Counted from the stretch's first letter, positions 8,848 through 17,834 are shown. The stretch is 64,000 nt of DNA from Kribbella sp. VKM Ac-2568 (GCF_004345365.1 NZ_SLVF01000005.1:372001-436000), one strand, 5' to 3'. Numbers and translations are program-made. The notes: generated by a model not told the origin, from the sequence alone.

Positions 8848-8925
8848 TGAGCGCTAAAACTAGAAGCGCCCAGCAATTCCGTCAATACCTTCTGGCAACT
8901 CTGTTTTATCGCTATATTCGCTATC
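8848..8925 (+). promoter_or_regulatory. divergent control region: LacI-like operator arms and leaderless promoter
   Basis: AGCGCTAAAAC at 8850-8860 and GTTTTATCGCT at 8903-8913 form an 11-base inverted pair with one mismatch. The first contains the AGCGCT core common in LacI-family operators. TATATT at 8913-8918 is a good -10 box about seven bases before the GTG at 8926, with CTGGCA at 8892-8897 as a weak -35. No ribosome binding site precedes the GTG, so a leaderless transcript is likely. The LacI gene downstream is the probable regulator. Confidence 0.45.
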
Positions 8926-10659
8926 GTGACGACTTTCGAGATCCGGTCTCCTGACGGCCGCACAGTCCGGACCGCGTCGGTCACCGGTGCCCGTTCGATC
9001 ACCGAGCTCACCGGCACCCAGCCCGGCGTGCTGCGGTACGACGTGGTCGCCGACGACGCCGTCCGGATCTGCTGGACCTGGCCGGCCGAGTCCGCGGTGA
9101 CGCTGTGGCGCGCGACGCAGGGATCGCATCGGGAGCTGCCGACCGACTGGGGTTCGCACCGCGACATCCGGTCGGTCCGCTCGGCGCCGGTCGCGGCCCT
9201 CGTCGACGCCGGCGACCGGAGTCCGCTGACGATCTCGCTGTCCGCCACGGTCCGCGGCTGCGACTTCGCGGTCGGCGTCAACGAAGAAGGCGCGGAGCAA
9301 CTCGTCCAGCTCGCGGTCGACGACATCGAGCCGACAGACGGCGTCCGCCGCTTCACCTTGCGGATCGACCTGCGGGAGCTGCACTTCGCCGAAGCGCTGC
9401 GCGGTGTGACCGACGAATGGACGGCCGAGCTGGGCCACCGGATCGCGCCGGTGCCCGAGCCGGCCCGGCAAGCGATGTACTCGACTTGGTACAGCGACCA
9501 CCAGCACGTCTCCGCCGAGTCCGTCGAACGGCACGCCCGTGCAGGAGCGTCGTACGGCTGCTCCGCAGTGATCGTCGACGACGGCTGGCAGACCGACGAC
9601 ACCGCGCGCGGCTACGCCCATTGCGGCGACTGGGAGCCGACCAGTCAGATCTTCCCCGACATGGCCGGTCATGTACGGCGGGTGCACGAGCTCGGAGTGG
9701 ATTACGTGCTGTGGATCGCGCCGCCGCTGATCGGTGAGCACTCCAAGGCGTGGGACCGGATGAAAGACCGCACCCTCGGCTACGTCGACGGTCTGAGCGC
9801 CTCCGTGCTGGATCCGAGGTACCCCGAGGTGCGCGAGCACATCGTCGAGAGCTGTGTCCGGCCGGTGCGGGATTGGGGTGTCGACGGGCTGAAGCTCGAC
9901 TTCCTCGACACCTGGGCATGGTCGTCCCCTCACCCGGCGCCCGATGGCGACTGCTCGTCGATCGACGAAGGTGTCGAGCTGATCCTGCACGCGATCACGG
10001 CCGAGCTGCGCAGGTTGCGGCCGGACCTGCTGATCGAGTTCCGGCAGGACTACGTGAACCCGCGACTGTGGCAGTTCGGCACGTTCCTGCGGGCCGGCGA
10101 CTGCGCTATGGATCCGGTGGAGAACCGTGTGCGCACGATCGACAGCCGGTTGCTGGCGGGCGATCGCGCGGTCCACTCGGACATGCTGATGTGGCATCCG
10201 TCGGCCTCCCCGGAGACCGTCGCCCAGCAGTTCATCGGTGCGATGTTCAGTACGCCGCAGGTGTCGATGGAGCTCGTTGCGTTGCCGGCCGTGCAGCAAC
10301 GCGTCGTACGGTTCTGGCTCGGATTCCTGCGGGACCACGCCGATGCGCTGCTGCACGGCGTACTGACTCCGTCGCGCCCGGACGCGCGCTACACGCAGGT
10401 GCGGGCCGCCGGTGCGGAGACTGTCGTGGCCGTTTTCACCAACCCAGTTGTGCGTTTGAGTAACTCCGACCGGTCGGTGGTGCTTGTGAATGGCGGCAGC
10501 GAACCACGCATACTGGTCGAAGGCGCCGGACCTGGACCGGTCGACCTCGTAGTGTGGGACTGCTCGGGCGCCGAGGTCCATCGCAGTACGACGGCAGCCA
10601 CCGAACTGTGGGCGATCGACGTACCCGTGGCCGGCCTGGCGCGGATCGAGCGGAAGTGA
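8926..10659 (+). CDS. alpha-galactosidase-like glycoside hydrolase (GH36/GH27 clan)
   Basis: The 577-residue protein has an N-terminal beta-rich part and a catalytic barrel. The nucleophile block reads GVDGLKLDFLD at about residues 320-330. The likely acid/base block reads RAGDCAMDP near residue 390, preceded by IEFRQDYVNP. CSAVIVDDGWQ and DYVLWIAPPL are further family blocks. No signal peptide is present, so it acts in the cytoplasm on sugars brought in by the divergent importer. It starts at a GTG without a Shine-Dalgarno sequence and is probably leaderless. It is followed after 12 bases by the LacI gene, so both should be on one transcript. The exact substrate cannot be read from sequence. 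Confidence 0.82.
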   Translation: MTTFEIRSPDGRTVRTASVTGARSITELTGTQPGVLRYDVVADDAVRICWTWPAESAVTLWRATQGSHRELPTDWGSHRDIRSVRSAPVAALVDAGDRSPLTISLSATVRGCDFAVGVNEEGAEQLVQLAVDDIEPTDGVRRFTLRIDLRELHFAEALRGVTDEWTAELGHRIAPVPEPARQAMYSTWYSDHQHVSAESVERHARAGASYGCSAVIVDDGWQTDDTARGYAHCGDWEPTSQIFPDMAGHVRRVHELGVDYVLWIAPPLIGEHSKAWDRMKDRTLGYVDGLSASVLDPRYPEVREHIVESCVRPVRDWGVDGLKLDFLDTWAWSSPHPAPDGDCSSIDEGVELILHAITAELRRLRPDLLIEFRQDYVNPRLWQFGTFLRAGDCAMDPVENRVRTIDSRLLAGDRAVHSDMLMWHPSASPETVAQQFIGAMFSTPQVSMELVALPAVQQRVVRFWLGFLRDHADALLHGVLTPSRPDARYTQVRAAGAETVVAVFTNPVVRLSNSDRSVVLVNGGSEPRILVEGAGPGPVDLVVWDCSGAEVHRSTTAATELWAIDVPVAGLARIERK

Positions 10660-10671
10660 CAGGGGGCTGGA

Positions 10672-11688
10672 TTGACGCAGCAGAAACCACGCAGGACGAC
10701 GGTCGCGGACGTCGCCCGATTGGCCGGAGTGTCGGCCATGACGGTGTCCAACGTGCTGAACGCGCCGCACCGGGTGAGCGAGCCGACCATCCGGACGGTG
10801 CGCGCCGCGATCAAGGAACTCGGCTACACCCCGAACCACGCGGCACGGGCGTTGTCGTCCGGCCGAAGCCAGGTAATCGGCCTGCCGCTCTACCTCGAGG
10901 ACGACGCGTTCAGCGACCAGCACCCTGGCCTGGGTGGCTTCCTGCACGGCTTGCTCGGCGGTCTGGTGAAGTCGGCGGCGATCTCCGGGTACGGCGTCCA
11001 CGTCACGACGCCGACCGAGGGCGCGACCGAGATCGCGCTCTACGAGAGCTTGATCGCGGCCCGGCAGGTCGACGCGATCGTCGTACTGGAGACGATGCCG
11101 CAGGACGAGCGGATCGCGTTCCTGAGTCAGCGGCCGTTCCCGTTCGTCGCGTTCGGGCGGACCGGGCCGCGGCATCGGCAGTGCTGGGTCGACGTCGACA
11201 ACGAGACCTCGATGGCAGGGATCGCCCGCCATCTGGCCGGGAACGGCCGGACCAGGGCCGCCTACCTCGCAACGGACAGCGCGCTGCCGTGGGTGCATCA
11301 GCGGCGGGCCGGGTTCCTGCGGGAGTTCCCGTCGCCGGCGGTGGTGGAGTCATTCAGTTCGCTCGAGCAGGTTTCTTCGTACGTCGAGGAGACCTTCGGC
11401 CGCAGTGATCGGCCGGATGTGTTCGTGGCGGACAACGACGCCTATGCCGTGGTCGCGATGCGTGCGTTGCAGCGGCACGGGGTCAAGGTCGGCGAGGACA
11501 TCGCCGTCACCGGGTTCAACGACTTCCCGCTCGCCGGCATGCTCGACACCCCCCTCACGACGGCGCGGATCCCGCTGCGCGACATCGCCGCGTGCCTCTT
11601 CGACCGCGCAGTGCGCGAGATCAGCGGCGACCCCGACCAGCCCGGCAGGCTCGTCACGGCACCACTAGTTGTTCGCTCGAGTGCTTGA
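10672..11688 (+). CDS. LacI-family transcriptional regulator
   Basis: The TTG start at 10672 follows AGGGGG. The first 50 residues carry the LacI helix-turn-helix (TVADVARLAGVSAMTVSNVL) and hinge (GYTPNHAARALSSGRSQVIG). The periplasmic-binding-protein-like sensor domain follows (DVFVADNDAYAVVAMRAL, ITGF-type block AVTGFNDFPLAGML). At 338 residues it is full length. It is cotranscribed with the GH36 gene and faces the importer operon, so it most likely represses both directions until the sugar or a breakdown product is present. The candidate operators lie at 8850-8913. Confidence 0.9.
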   Translation: MTQQKPRRTTVADVARLAGVSAMTVSNVLNAPHRVSEPTIRTVRAAIKELGYTPNHAARALSSGRSQVIGLPLYLEDDAFSDQHPGLGGFLHGLLGGLVKSAAISGYGVHVTTPTEGATEIALYESLIAARQVDAIVVLETMPQDERIAFLSQRPFPFVAFGRTGPRHRQCWVDVDNETSMAGIARHLAGNGRTRAAYLATDSALPWVHQRRAGFLREFPSPAVVESFSSLEQVSSYVEETFGRSDRPDVFVADNDAYAVVAMRALQRHGVKVGEDIAVTGFNDFPLAGMLDTPLTTARIPLRDIAACLFDRAVREISGDPDQPGRLVTAPLVVRSSA

Positions 11689-11830
11689 GGGCTGCCCTCG
11701 CCAGTAGCAGCGTGGCCGTCGTACCGACGATGCCGGCCAGGTAGATCGTCAGGTTGGGGCGGAGGAACGTGCCGACGGTGAAGAGGCGGCCCCGGTACGA
11801 CGGATCGACGGTGGTGCTCTGTCGCGAGCG
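11654..11830 (-). pseudogene. C-terminal fragment of a membrane protein
   Basis: The minus strand reads TVDPSYRGRLFTVGTFLRPN, then LTIYLAGIVGTTATLLLARA and a short tail before a stop at 11654-11656, inside the 3' end of the LacI gene. One convincing transmembrane helix is visible. Nothing readable precedes it, so only the end of a gene remains. The family was not recognised. It suggests that a gene once converging on lacI was deleted. Confidence 0.4.
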
Positions 11831-12073
11831 TGGTCAGATGTGGCGGCTGTCCTGGGGCGAGCAGGTGCCGAACCGAACGGCCGCTGCTGTGCAAACGGCC
11901 TGTCATGCCAATGTAGGAGCACATGCCGAAACAGCATGAAGGGACATGAGCGCCGGCTGATAGTGCGCATTCGCTCGCATCTGCCTCCGGTCGATGGCAG
12001 CTGCTGAGGATTGTTGACCGGGTCGGGGCGCAGGGCGGACGCTGCCACTACAGCACCAAGGGGGCGGACAGTC

Positions 12074-13207
12074 GTGGTCGAGGTCCTGATAGCCGTCGCG
12101 AGTGCAGCAGCGCTATTAGCCGCCGTATGGATCGGTCTCCGTGTCGCCGGCCGGCTCAGAACCCACTTCGGTCACCGGCGCGATAGTTCCTTGCAGCAGA
12201 CGCCGAGGTCAGAGCCGCAGATCCAGCAGCCCGTGCCGACCGCCACGAACCGGTCGGTGCCGGACCGAACAGCCGAGTGCCAGGACTGCGGGGAGCGCAA
12301 CCCCACCGGATCCACCTTCTGCCACCACTGCAGTGCCTATCTCGGCTGGGAGGACGGCGACGCGGAGCAGTCGAGCACATCTGCCCCACGCGATAGCGAC
12401 GACGACGGCCGACTGGACGCCAGCAATGACCGGTCGGTGCCGGACCGAGTGGCCGAGTGCCAGGACTGTAAGAAGCTCACCCCAACCGGATCCGCCTTCT
12501 GCCTCTACTGCGGTGCCTATCGCGGTTGGGAGAGCGGCGACGTAGAGCAGTCGAGCACATCTGCCCCACGCGATAGCGATAGCGACGTCGACCGACTGCA
12601 GATACAACTTCCGGCAACCGTCGCGCAGGCAGCGGAACCGATAGGTTCGGTGGAGATTGACCCGTCCACCGTGAGCCTTGACGCGGCGGTGCGAAAGGCG
12701 CTCGGCATCGAGGTCCGCCTCGGCGCCCTAGGCATCGATGTGCCGCCGCTGCGGCAAGGCCGGAGCGACATCGTGAGAGTCGTGATATCCCGCGGCCAGA
12801 AGGCCGACGGCATCATCGCTGCCCTGGTCGCCGACTCCCAGGTTCCCGCCATCGAGGTCATCAACACCTCGGCCGTCATGGTCGTCGATCTGATGGGCCG
12901 CTCGTTCCGCGTCGAGCGGCTCAACCCACCCGAAGGTGAGCAAATCGTCTCGGACACCGCGACTTGGGATTTCGACGTGCTTCCGCTGATCGCGGGCAAA
13001 CAAAGCCTCACCGTGTCCGCTTCCATGCGGGTGCCTGTTCCCGGTCACGGGGAGCGGGCGGTCAGCGTCCCCTCGCTGACACGGGAGTTCACCATTCAGA
13101 TCGACCGCCTGTACGCGGGCCGCACCTTCGTGCAACGGAACTGGCAGTGGGTAGGAACCAGCGTGCTTGCCGCTGCAGCCGTCGTCGCTGGGATCATCTG
13201 GCGCTGA
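12074..13207 (+). CDS. double zinc-ribbon, tail-anchored protein of unknown function
   Basis: The GTG at 12074 starts a hydrophobic N-terminal helix (LIAVASAAALLAAVWIGLRV). Two zinc-ribbon modules follow, AECQDC..GSTFCHHC and AECQDC..GSAFCLYC, each followed by an Asp/Ser-rich linker. From about residue 180 a beta-rich domain follows (IVRVVISRGQKADGIIAALV, WDFDVLPLIAGKQSLTVSAS). It ends in LTREFTIQIDRLYAGRTFVQ, NWQWVGT and a C-terminal hydrophobic helix. Similar NWQW-helix tails occur, to my recollection, at the end of actinobacterial effector or defence-like proteins, but I cannot confirm that here. The protein stands alone, with both termini probably at the membrane. Its role is unknown. Confidence 0.7.
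   Translation: MVEVLIAVASAAALLAAVWIGLRVAGRLRTHFGHRRDSSLQQTPRSEPQIQQPVPTATNRSVPDRTAECQDCGERNPTGSTFCHHCSAYLGWEDGDAEQSSTSAPRDSDDDGRLDASNDRSVPDRVAECQDCKKLTPTGSAFCLYCGAYRGWESGDVEQSSTSAPRDSDSDVDRLQIQLPATVAQAAEPIGSVEIDPSTVSLDAAVRKALGIEVRLGALGIDVPPLRQGRSDIVRVVISRGQKADGIIAALVADSQVPAIEVINTSAVMVVDLMGRSFRVERLNPPEGEQIVSDTATWDFDVLPLIAGKQSLTVSASMRVPVPGHGERAVSVPSLTREFTIQIDRLYAGRTFVQRNWQWVGTSVLAAAAVVAGIIWR
12249..12580 (+). repeat. in-frame tandem duplication, 180-base period
   Basis: Bases 12249-12400 and 12429-12580 are near copies exactly 180 bases (60 codons) apart. Both begin ACCGGTCGGTGCCGGACCGA and both end CTGCCCCACGCGATAGCGA. Each copy encodes one zinc-ribbon plus linker. The high nucleotide identity indicates a recent internal duplication that kept the frame. 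Confidence 0.85.
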
Positions 13208-13581
13208 CGGAACTGTCAGGTGCCCCAACGCCCGGATCGCGGCTATGTCAGTGTGTTGCGATAGCTACGGTCTTTGGGTGACGGAGCCTCTGCTGCGAGC
13301 CTTTCCCTCGCGCTTGCATTCCGCGGCGGTGCCCGTACAGGAGCTACGACCCGACGCCAGAGCAGGCGCAATCACGCTCGCGAGGCACCTATGGTGCTGG
13401 GATGAACGATGCCCAAAGCAACCGTCATTCTTGGGCTGACCAAGGCACCCAGGGGCGCGGAAGCCGTAGCCGCGGTCCCCGGGTCAGCCGGCGCGGGTCG
13501 CGGGAGTCGAGTCTGCAGGGCATCGAGCCGGCGGCCACGACGCTGCTGCGCCGCGGCCGCCCCAAGCAACGCGAGCGTGGG

Positions 13582-15657
13582 TCAGGGCTGCGTTGTCGTC
13601 TCCAGCTTGTACTTCGGTACTGCGACTCGGACCTTGGCCGCCACGGTGTCGGCTGGTAGGTCGACGGTGCCCCGAGAGACCCATTCCGTGACGTTGCCGA
13701 CCATCGTCGCGACCGCCTGCTGTGAGGCTTCGTCGGGCGCGGGCACGGTCCAGTTCGTCGGGCAGCGTCGTACCAGGAAGCAGCCGTAGGCGAAGGTGGA
13801 CCCGTTCATCACCCGGGCGCCCGACGGTGCGGTGTAGGCGGTCACGTGCACGGGAGTCACCTTGCCGCTCGAGCGGCACGTTCCGGTGCTGCTGACCAGC
13901 GTGGTCAGCCCAGGGTGCTTGTAGAGGTTCGGCCAGACGAAGTCGACCTCTCCGGCGATGAATCCTGGCAGCTGGGTGCCGGCGGGGACGCCGTCGAACA
14001 TCCAGCCGGTCCCAGTGGTCAGGGTGTTGCCCGGCAACGGACAGAAGTAGTCCGCACCCAGCAGCGCCTGCGACGAGTACGCATCGCCCTGGTACCGCCA
14101 GGTCGTGGAGTTGTACCCATCGGTGTATCGGTCGATGTCCCACGCCCGCCGGCTGTCGTCGGTGAAGGTGATCCGGCGGTAGGCCGCGTTCGCGCCGAGG
14201 TTGGCGACGTTGACGCCGCGGGCGATGGCCTGGCTGAGCGCGGCGCGCATCCGCAACGAGTAATACTCGTCGTGCCCGGGCAGGAAGATCGTCCCGGCCC
14301 GTGACGGCAGTTGACCGCCGAACTGGTTCAGGTCGTTGTCGGTCCAGTAGGTGACGTCCAGCCCCTTCGACTCGGCCCAGAACACCAGCCCCTGCTCGAG
14401 CGAGAGGTACTGCCCGGAGCCCTGCCCCTCGTTGTACGGAGGGTCGAAGGTCAGCCGGCCGGAGCCGGTGTCCACTCCGCTGTAGAAGCTCACGCCGCCG
14501 TAGCTGTTGTACGCCTGCCAGGTCGCGTTCGCCTGCTGGATCAACAGGTCGTGCTTCGTGCCGGTGTCGTCCCTGACCGTCAGCGGCGCGTACGACGCAG
14601 ACGTCCCGTCGCTGACCTTGATCAGATACGTGCCCGGGACCCAGTCCTTGTCCACCGCGATGCTCAACGTCTTGGTCCAGTGTGCCGCCGACGTCATCCG
14701 CAGGGCTTTGCCGTCGGCCGACGTACCGCCGGTGACCGGCTTGTCCTGAACCACGGTCGGTACGTCGTCCTGTCGCCAGACCTCCCGCCCCCCGAGGCCG
14801 GCGTAGTACCCCATCCGGTAGGCGACAACGCTCACCGGATTGCCCGAGGTGACCTTCAGATCCACAGTGTCACCGCAGCTGGCCGACACCTCGGTCAGGT
14901 AGGCAGCCAACGAGCCGTTCATGGTCTGCGGGATGACCCAGTCGGCCGTGCCGGCCTTGGCGTTCTCAGCGGACGTCGTCGGCCAACTGTCGGGGCACCC
15001 GTCCGGAATCCCCGCGAACTCGGTTGCGGCGAGCGCCGGCATCGGGGCGGGCGGCGCGATGAACGGCACGCTCGCGGAGCCGGCGGTCAGGACGACACCG
15101 GTCGAGGTCGTCGCGGACACGGTCATGCTCATCGTGCCGCCGTACTTGGACAGCACGACACCGTTGACCGGAATCCCGAGGCGTGCGCCGGGCTGGACGC
15201 TGATCGGCGCCTTCGGCTTCCAGGTCACGTAACTGCCGGCGACGCTGAGGGTGCCGTTGATGGTGGTGTACTTGCCGATGGCGCCGGTCGGCAACTGCAT
15301 GCGAACGGCAGCCAGGGCGCCGGCGCGAGTGACAGTGGCCTGATACACCAGGTTCGTCGTCTGTGCGGGGATCGGGTTGGTCGCCTTGATCGCCACCTGC
15401 GGTGTGTAGGTACGCAAGGGCTGCAGGACGCCGGCGCCGGACGTCAGCACCTGTCCTGCCGTTCCGATCGCCTTGAATCCCAGCGTCCACGGGCCGCCGG
15501 CGGGCAGCTTCAACCCGTACATCGGGATCGCGAGCCGGGCACCGACGGCGACGTTGATGATCTTGGCCGGACGCCAACGCAGCACGGTGCTCGTGACCGA
15601 ACTAACGGTGCCGTTGATCGACGTCACCCGCCCGGTCGTCCCGGCAGGAATCGCCAT
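13582..15657 (-). CDS. N,N-dimethylformamidase beta-subunit-like surface protein, possibly lacking its signal peptide
   Basis: The 691-residue product has two repeated beta-sandwich modules at residues 1-100 and 100-200 (each with a GxITSINGT/KYTTINGT and WxPK pattern). A large C-terminal region resembles the N,N-dimethylformamidase large-subunit family (VSVVAYRMGYYAGLGGREVW, TWQAYNSYGGVSFYSG, FLPGHDEYYS, GVNVANLGANAAYRRI). The beta modules suggest an exported protein, but no signal peptide follows the ATG at 15657. The frame stays open upstream, where TIREITM looks like module sequence, so the 5' end may be truncated. Catalysis on formamides is unproven. Confidence 0.65.
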   Translation of the reverse strand: MAIPAGTTGRVTSINGTVSSVTSTVLRWRPAKIINVAVGARLAIPMYGLKLPAGGPWTLGFKAIGTAGQVLTSGAGVLQPLRTYTPQVAIKATNPIPAQTTNLVYQATVTRAGALAAVRMQLPTGAIGKYTTINGTLSVAGSYVTWKPKAPISVQPGARLGIPVNGVVLSKYGGTMSMTVSATTSTGVVLTAGSASVPFIAPPAPMPALAATEFAGIPDGCPDSWPTTSAENAKAGTADWVIPQTMNGSLAAYLTEVSASCGDTVDLKVTSGNPVSVVAYRMGYYAGLGGREVWRQDDVPTVVQDKPVTGGTSADGKALRMTSAAHWTKTLSIAVDKDWVPGTYLIKVSDGTSASYAPLTVRDDTGTKHDLLIQQANATWQAYNSYGGVSFYSGVDTGSGRLTFDPPYNEGQGSGQYLSLEQGLVFWAESKGLDVTYWTDNDLNQFGGQLPSRAGTIFLPGHDEYYSLRMRAALSQAIARGVNVANLGANAAYRRITFTDDSRRAWDIDRYTDGYNSTTWRYQGDAYSSQALLGADYFCPLPGNTLTTGTGWMFDGVPAGTQLPGFIAGEVDFVWPNLYKHPGLTTLVSSTGTCRSSGKVTPVHVTAYTAPSGARVMNGSTFAYGCFLVRRCPTNWTVPAPDEASQQAVATMVGNVTEWVSRGTVDLPADTVAAKVRVAVPKYKLETTTQP

Positions 15658-15866
15658 GGTGATCTCGCGGATCGTGCCCGCAACGGCTGGGCATCCGCCT
15701 ACGAGCCGGAGTCGCGGCCGATCACGCCCTCGAGGGTGCCGCCGCGCGCGTACCGACAGGGACCAGCCGATGTTTGAGGTGGCTACTGTCCTTGCGCATC
15801 AGGGCTCCCTGACCATCGATGGTGCCGCGGCCGGGGACGGTGATGTCGGATGCAACCGCAGTGTCT

Positions 15867-16409
15867 CTATGGTGCGGTGCGAGTCCGGTGGGCTAGGGCG
15901 GTGCGTAGCTGTGCGCGGGCGCGGTGCAAGCGGCTGGCGACCGTGCCGTACTTGATGCAGAGCAGCGCCGCGATCTCCTCATAGGTCAGGCCGTCGACGT
16001 CGTGGAGCACGATAGCTGCCAGATAGCCGGGAGGGAGAGCGTCCAGAGCGGACCGTACGTCGGGTTCGAACGTGCGGTCCTCGATGTCTTGGTCGGGGGG
16101 CGGTCCCGCGAAAGCTTGCAAGGTGTCGGCGAGTGGTACGAGCCGGACACCGCGGCGGCGTCGGACCCGGTCGAGGAACAGGTTGACAGTGATGCGGTAC
16201 AACCAGCCCTCAAAGCTTCCGGGAGTGTAGTTGGGCAGGTTGCGGAACACTCGGACGAAGACCTCTTGGGTGAGGTCCTCGGCGTCGGGCCGGTTGCCGG
16301 TGAGACGGTAGGCATGGCGATAGACGCGTGCGGAGTGAGTGCGAGCCACCTCGTCCCAGGTCGAGTCGGCCGAGCAGGCGTTGGGTGCGTTGCTGCTGCA
16401 GTTCTCCAT
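15867..16409 (-). CDS. ECF RNA polymerase sigma factor, SigE-like
   Basis: The 180-residue protein has sigma region 2 (DAEDLTQEVFVRVFRNLPNY, GWLYRITVNLFLDRVRRRRG) and region 4 (ALPPGYLAAIVLHDVDGLTY, EEIAALL, GTVASRLHRARAQL). It lacks the other sigma-70 regions, as expected for the extracytoplasmic-function group. The first 20 residues are poorly conserved and the exact start is uncertain. No anti-sigma gene follows; the next gene downstream on this strand is the dimethylformamidase-like gene. The ECF call is firm, and the stimulus and regulon are unknown. Confidence 0.85.
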   Translation of the reverse strand: MENCSSNAPNACSADSTWDEVARTHSARVYRHAYRLTGNRPDAEDLTQEVFVRVFRNLPNYTPGSFEGWLYRITVNLFLDRVRRRRGVRLVPLADTLQAFAGPPPDQDIEDRTFEPDVRSALDALPPGYLAAIVLHDVDGLTYEEIAALLCIKYGTVASRLHRARAQLRTALAHRTRTAP

Positions 16410-16814
16410 GGCGGGACTTCCGAGTTCTGTGGCTGGCTTGGTGGAACGGCGGGCGGGCGCTGAGGGGAGTCGGAACGCCCGCCCACCGGTCTGCTGGGCT
16501 CCGGCCGCAGGAGAACAGCGGTGGGCGACCGGCAGGTGCCCTGGTCGGGTGAGCAGCGGCCTTGCTCCCTGGATGGATCAGGGTGCGCGTCGGGCAGGGG
16601 TCGTTGGTGATCCGCAGCCCACCTGAGCGCCGATCCATTGCTGCGGCGTACTGGTCCGCAGCCGCGGGCTCGGCGACGAGTTCGGCGATCACCCGCCGAC
16701 CGAACCAAACCCGTACCCGTCATCGCTGGGGGCCTGTGGCTCCTTGTGCGTAGGTCGTGCTCGCTTGCTCAGCTTCGTCTGAGCCTTGGTGAGACATGGC
16801 CGGACCTCCCTGGT
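16410..16814. other. about 400 bases without a recognised gene
   Basis: Open frames exist on both strands but have biased, low-complexity translations and no motif. This is probably the 5' control region of the sigma-factor gene plus decayed sequence. Confidence 0.3.
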
Positions 16815-17834
16815 CTAGCCGAAGGTGAATGCGTAGACCTCGACATGAGGGTCGAGGAAGGTGATCTCGAAGGTGCGGTCTGTGATCTGATCGCGCTGGC
16901 GAACGAGTTGGTACAGCCGCTGTTCGGTGGCCGTTCCGTTGCCTTGTTCGTCGACATCGACCCCGCGCGCCGCTCCGGGCGGTTGCCCGTCGATGAGCAC
17001 ACGGAAGCGTACGGACGTTGCCGGTTCCGCCGGTCCCATGACCAGGTGAAGATCGCGGGCGTGGAAGCGGCTGACGATGCTCCCGTTCGCGGCGTTCAGG
17101 GCGGTGGCCTGTTCCGTCATCGTCCACTCCCCTGACAGAGCCCAGTGATTGAGTTCCAGCGCCGTAGGGGCGGTGTAGATGTGAGGCATGCCCGGCGCCA
17201 CGCGACCAGCGGACAAGAAGCCCTGAGTGCGTGCGAAGCCGAGGTATGTCTCTGGCGATCTCAGGCTGCCCCAGTCAGCCGGCGCCTCGGCACCACGTGC
17301 GTCGACCGTCGCCAGCTCCCGGCCCGTGTTGGTGGACCCCGCCTCGGCGAGCAGTTGCTGGATGACTTGCTCCGACAGCTCGTACTTGCCCTCGCCGAAG
17401 TGGCGCTGCCGGATCAGCCCGTCGACATCTGCGAAGTAGAGAGCCGGCCAGTAGTGATTACTGAAGGCGGTCCACACCGCGTAGTCGCTGTCGATCGCAA
17501 CTGGGTACTCGATCTTCATCTCCCGCACGGCCCGGACGACGTTGTCTACGTCTGCCTCGAATCCGAACTCGGGGGTGTGTACGCCGACTACGATCAGCCC
17601 CTGGTCCGCGTACTTGGCGGCCCATGCACGGAGATAGGGAAGCTGGCGTAGCCAGTTGATGCAGGTGTAGGTCCAGAAGTTGACGAGGACCACCTTCCCT
17701 CGCAGGCGGACCTCCGTCAGCGGTGGTGAGTTGAGCCATCCGGTCGCACCGGCGAAGGACGGCAGTTCACCCTGGACCGTGAGCCTGATGAGGGCCGGTT
17801 GGGGCCTGCGGGGCTTTGCAGATTGTGCTTTCAT
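16815..17834 (-). CDS. thioredoxin-fold protein, DipZ/TlpA-like, with single active-site Cys
   Basis: The N-terminal 30-170 residues carry an AhpC/TSA-thioredoxin fold (GKVVLVNFWTYTCINWLRQL, GLIVVGVHTPEFGFEADVDN, YPVAIDSDYAVWTAFSNHYW). A C-terminal beta-domain (residues 215-339, HIYTAPTALELNHWALSGEW) matches the carbohydrate-module-like end of DipZ-type proteins. There is no membrane part. The usual CxxC is CINW here, so the resolving cysteine is missing and classical disulfide exchange is unlikely. It lies beside epoxide hydrolase genes. A broken paralogue sits next to the second epoxide hydrolase at 57205-57414, so the pairing is conserved within the window. Confidence 0.8.
   Translation of the reverse strand: MKAQSAKPRRPQPALIRLTVQGELPSFAGATGWLNSPPLTEVRLRGKVVLVNFWTYTCINWLRQLPYLRAWAAKYADQGLIVVGVHTPEFGFEADVDNVVRAVREMKIEYPVAIDSDYAVWTAFSNHYWPALYFADVDGLIRQRHFGEGKYELSEQVIQQLLAEAGSTNTGRELATVDARGAEAPADWGSLRSPETYLGFARTQGFLSAGRVAPGMPHIYTAPTALELNHWALSGEWTMTEQATALNAANGSIVSRFHARDLHLVMGPAEPATSVRFRVLIDGQPPGAARGVDVDEQGNGTATEQRLYQLVRQRDQITDRTFEITFLDPHVEVYAFTFG

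Noticed and set aside
8860..11298. 812-codon open frame on the minus strand opposite the GH36 and LacI genes
   Set aside because: It is antisense to two well-supported genes and its translation is Arg/Pro/Ala-rich without motifs, the usual shadow of high-GC coding sequence.
12249..12580. Tandem repeat considered as a two-unit CRISPR or satellite
   Set aside because: The repeat is coding, in frame with a 60-codon period, and encodes two zinc-ribbons, so it is a domain duplication.
14311..15777. 488-codon open frame on the plus strand opposite the dimethylformamidase-like gene
   Set aside because: Low-complexity translation without motifs; the minus-strand frame has clear domains.
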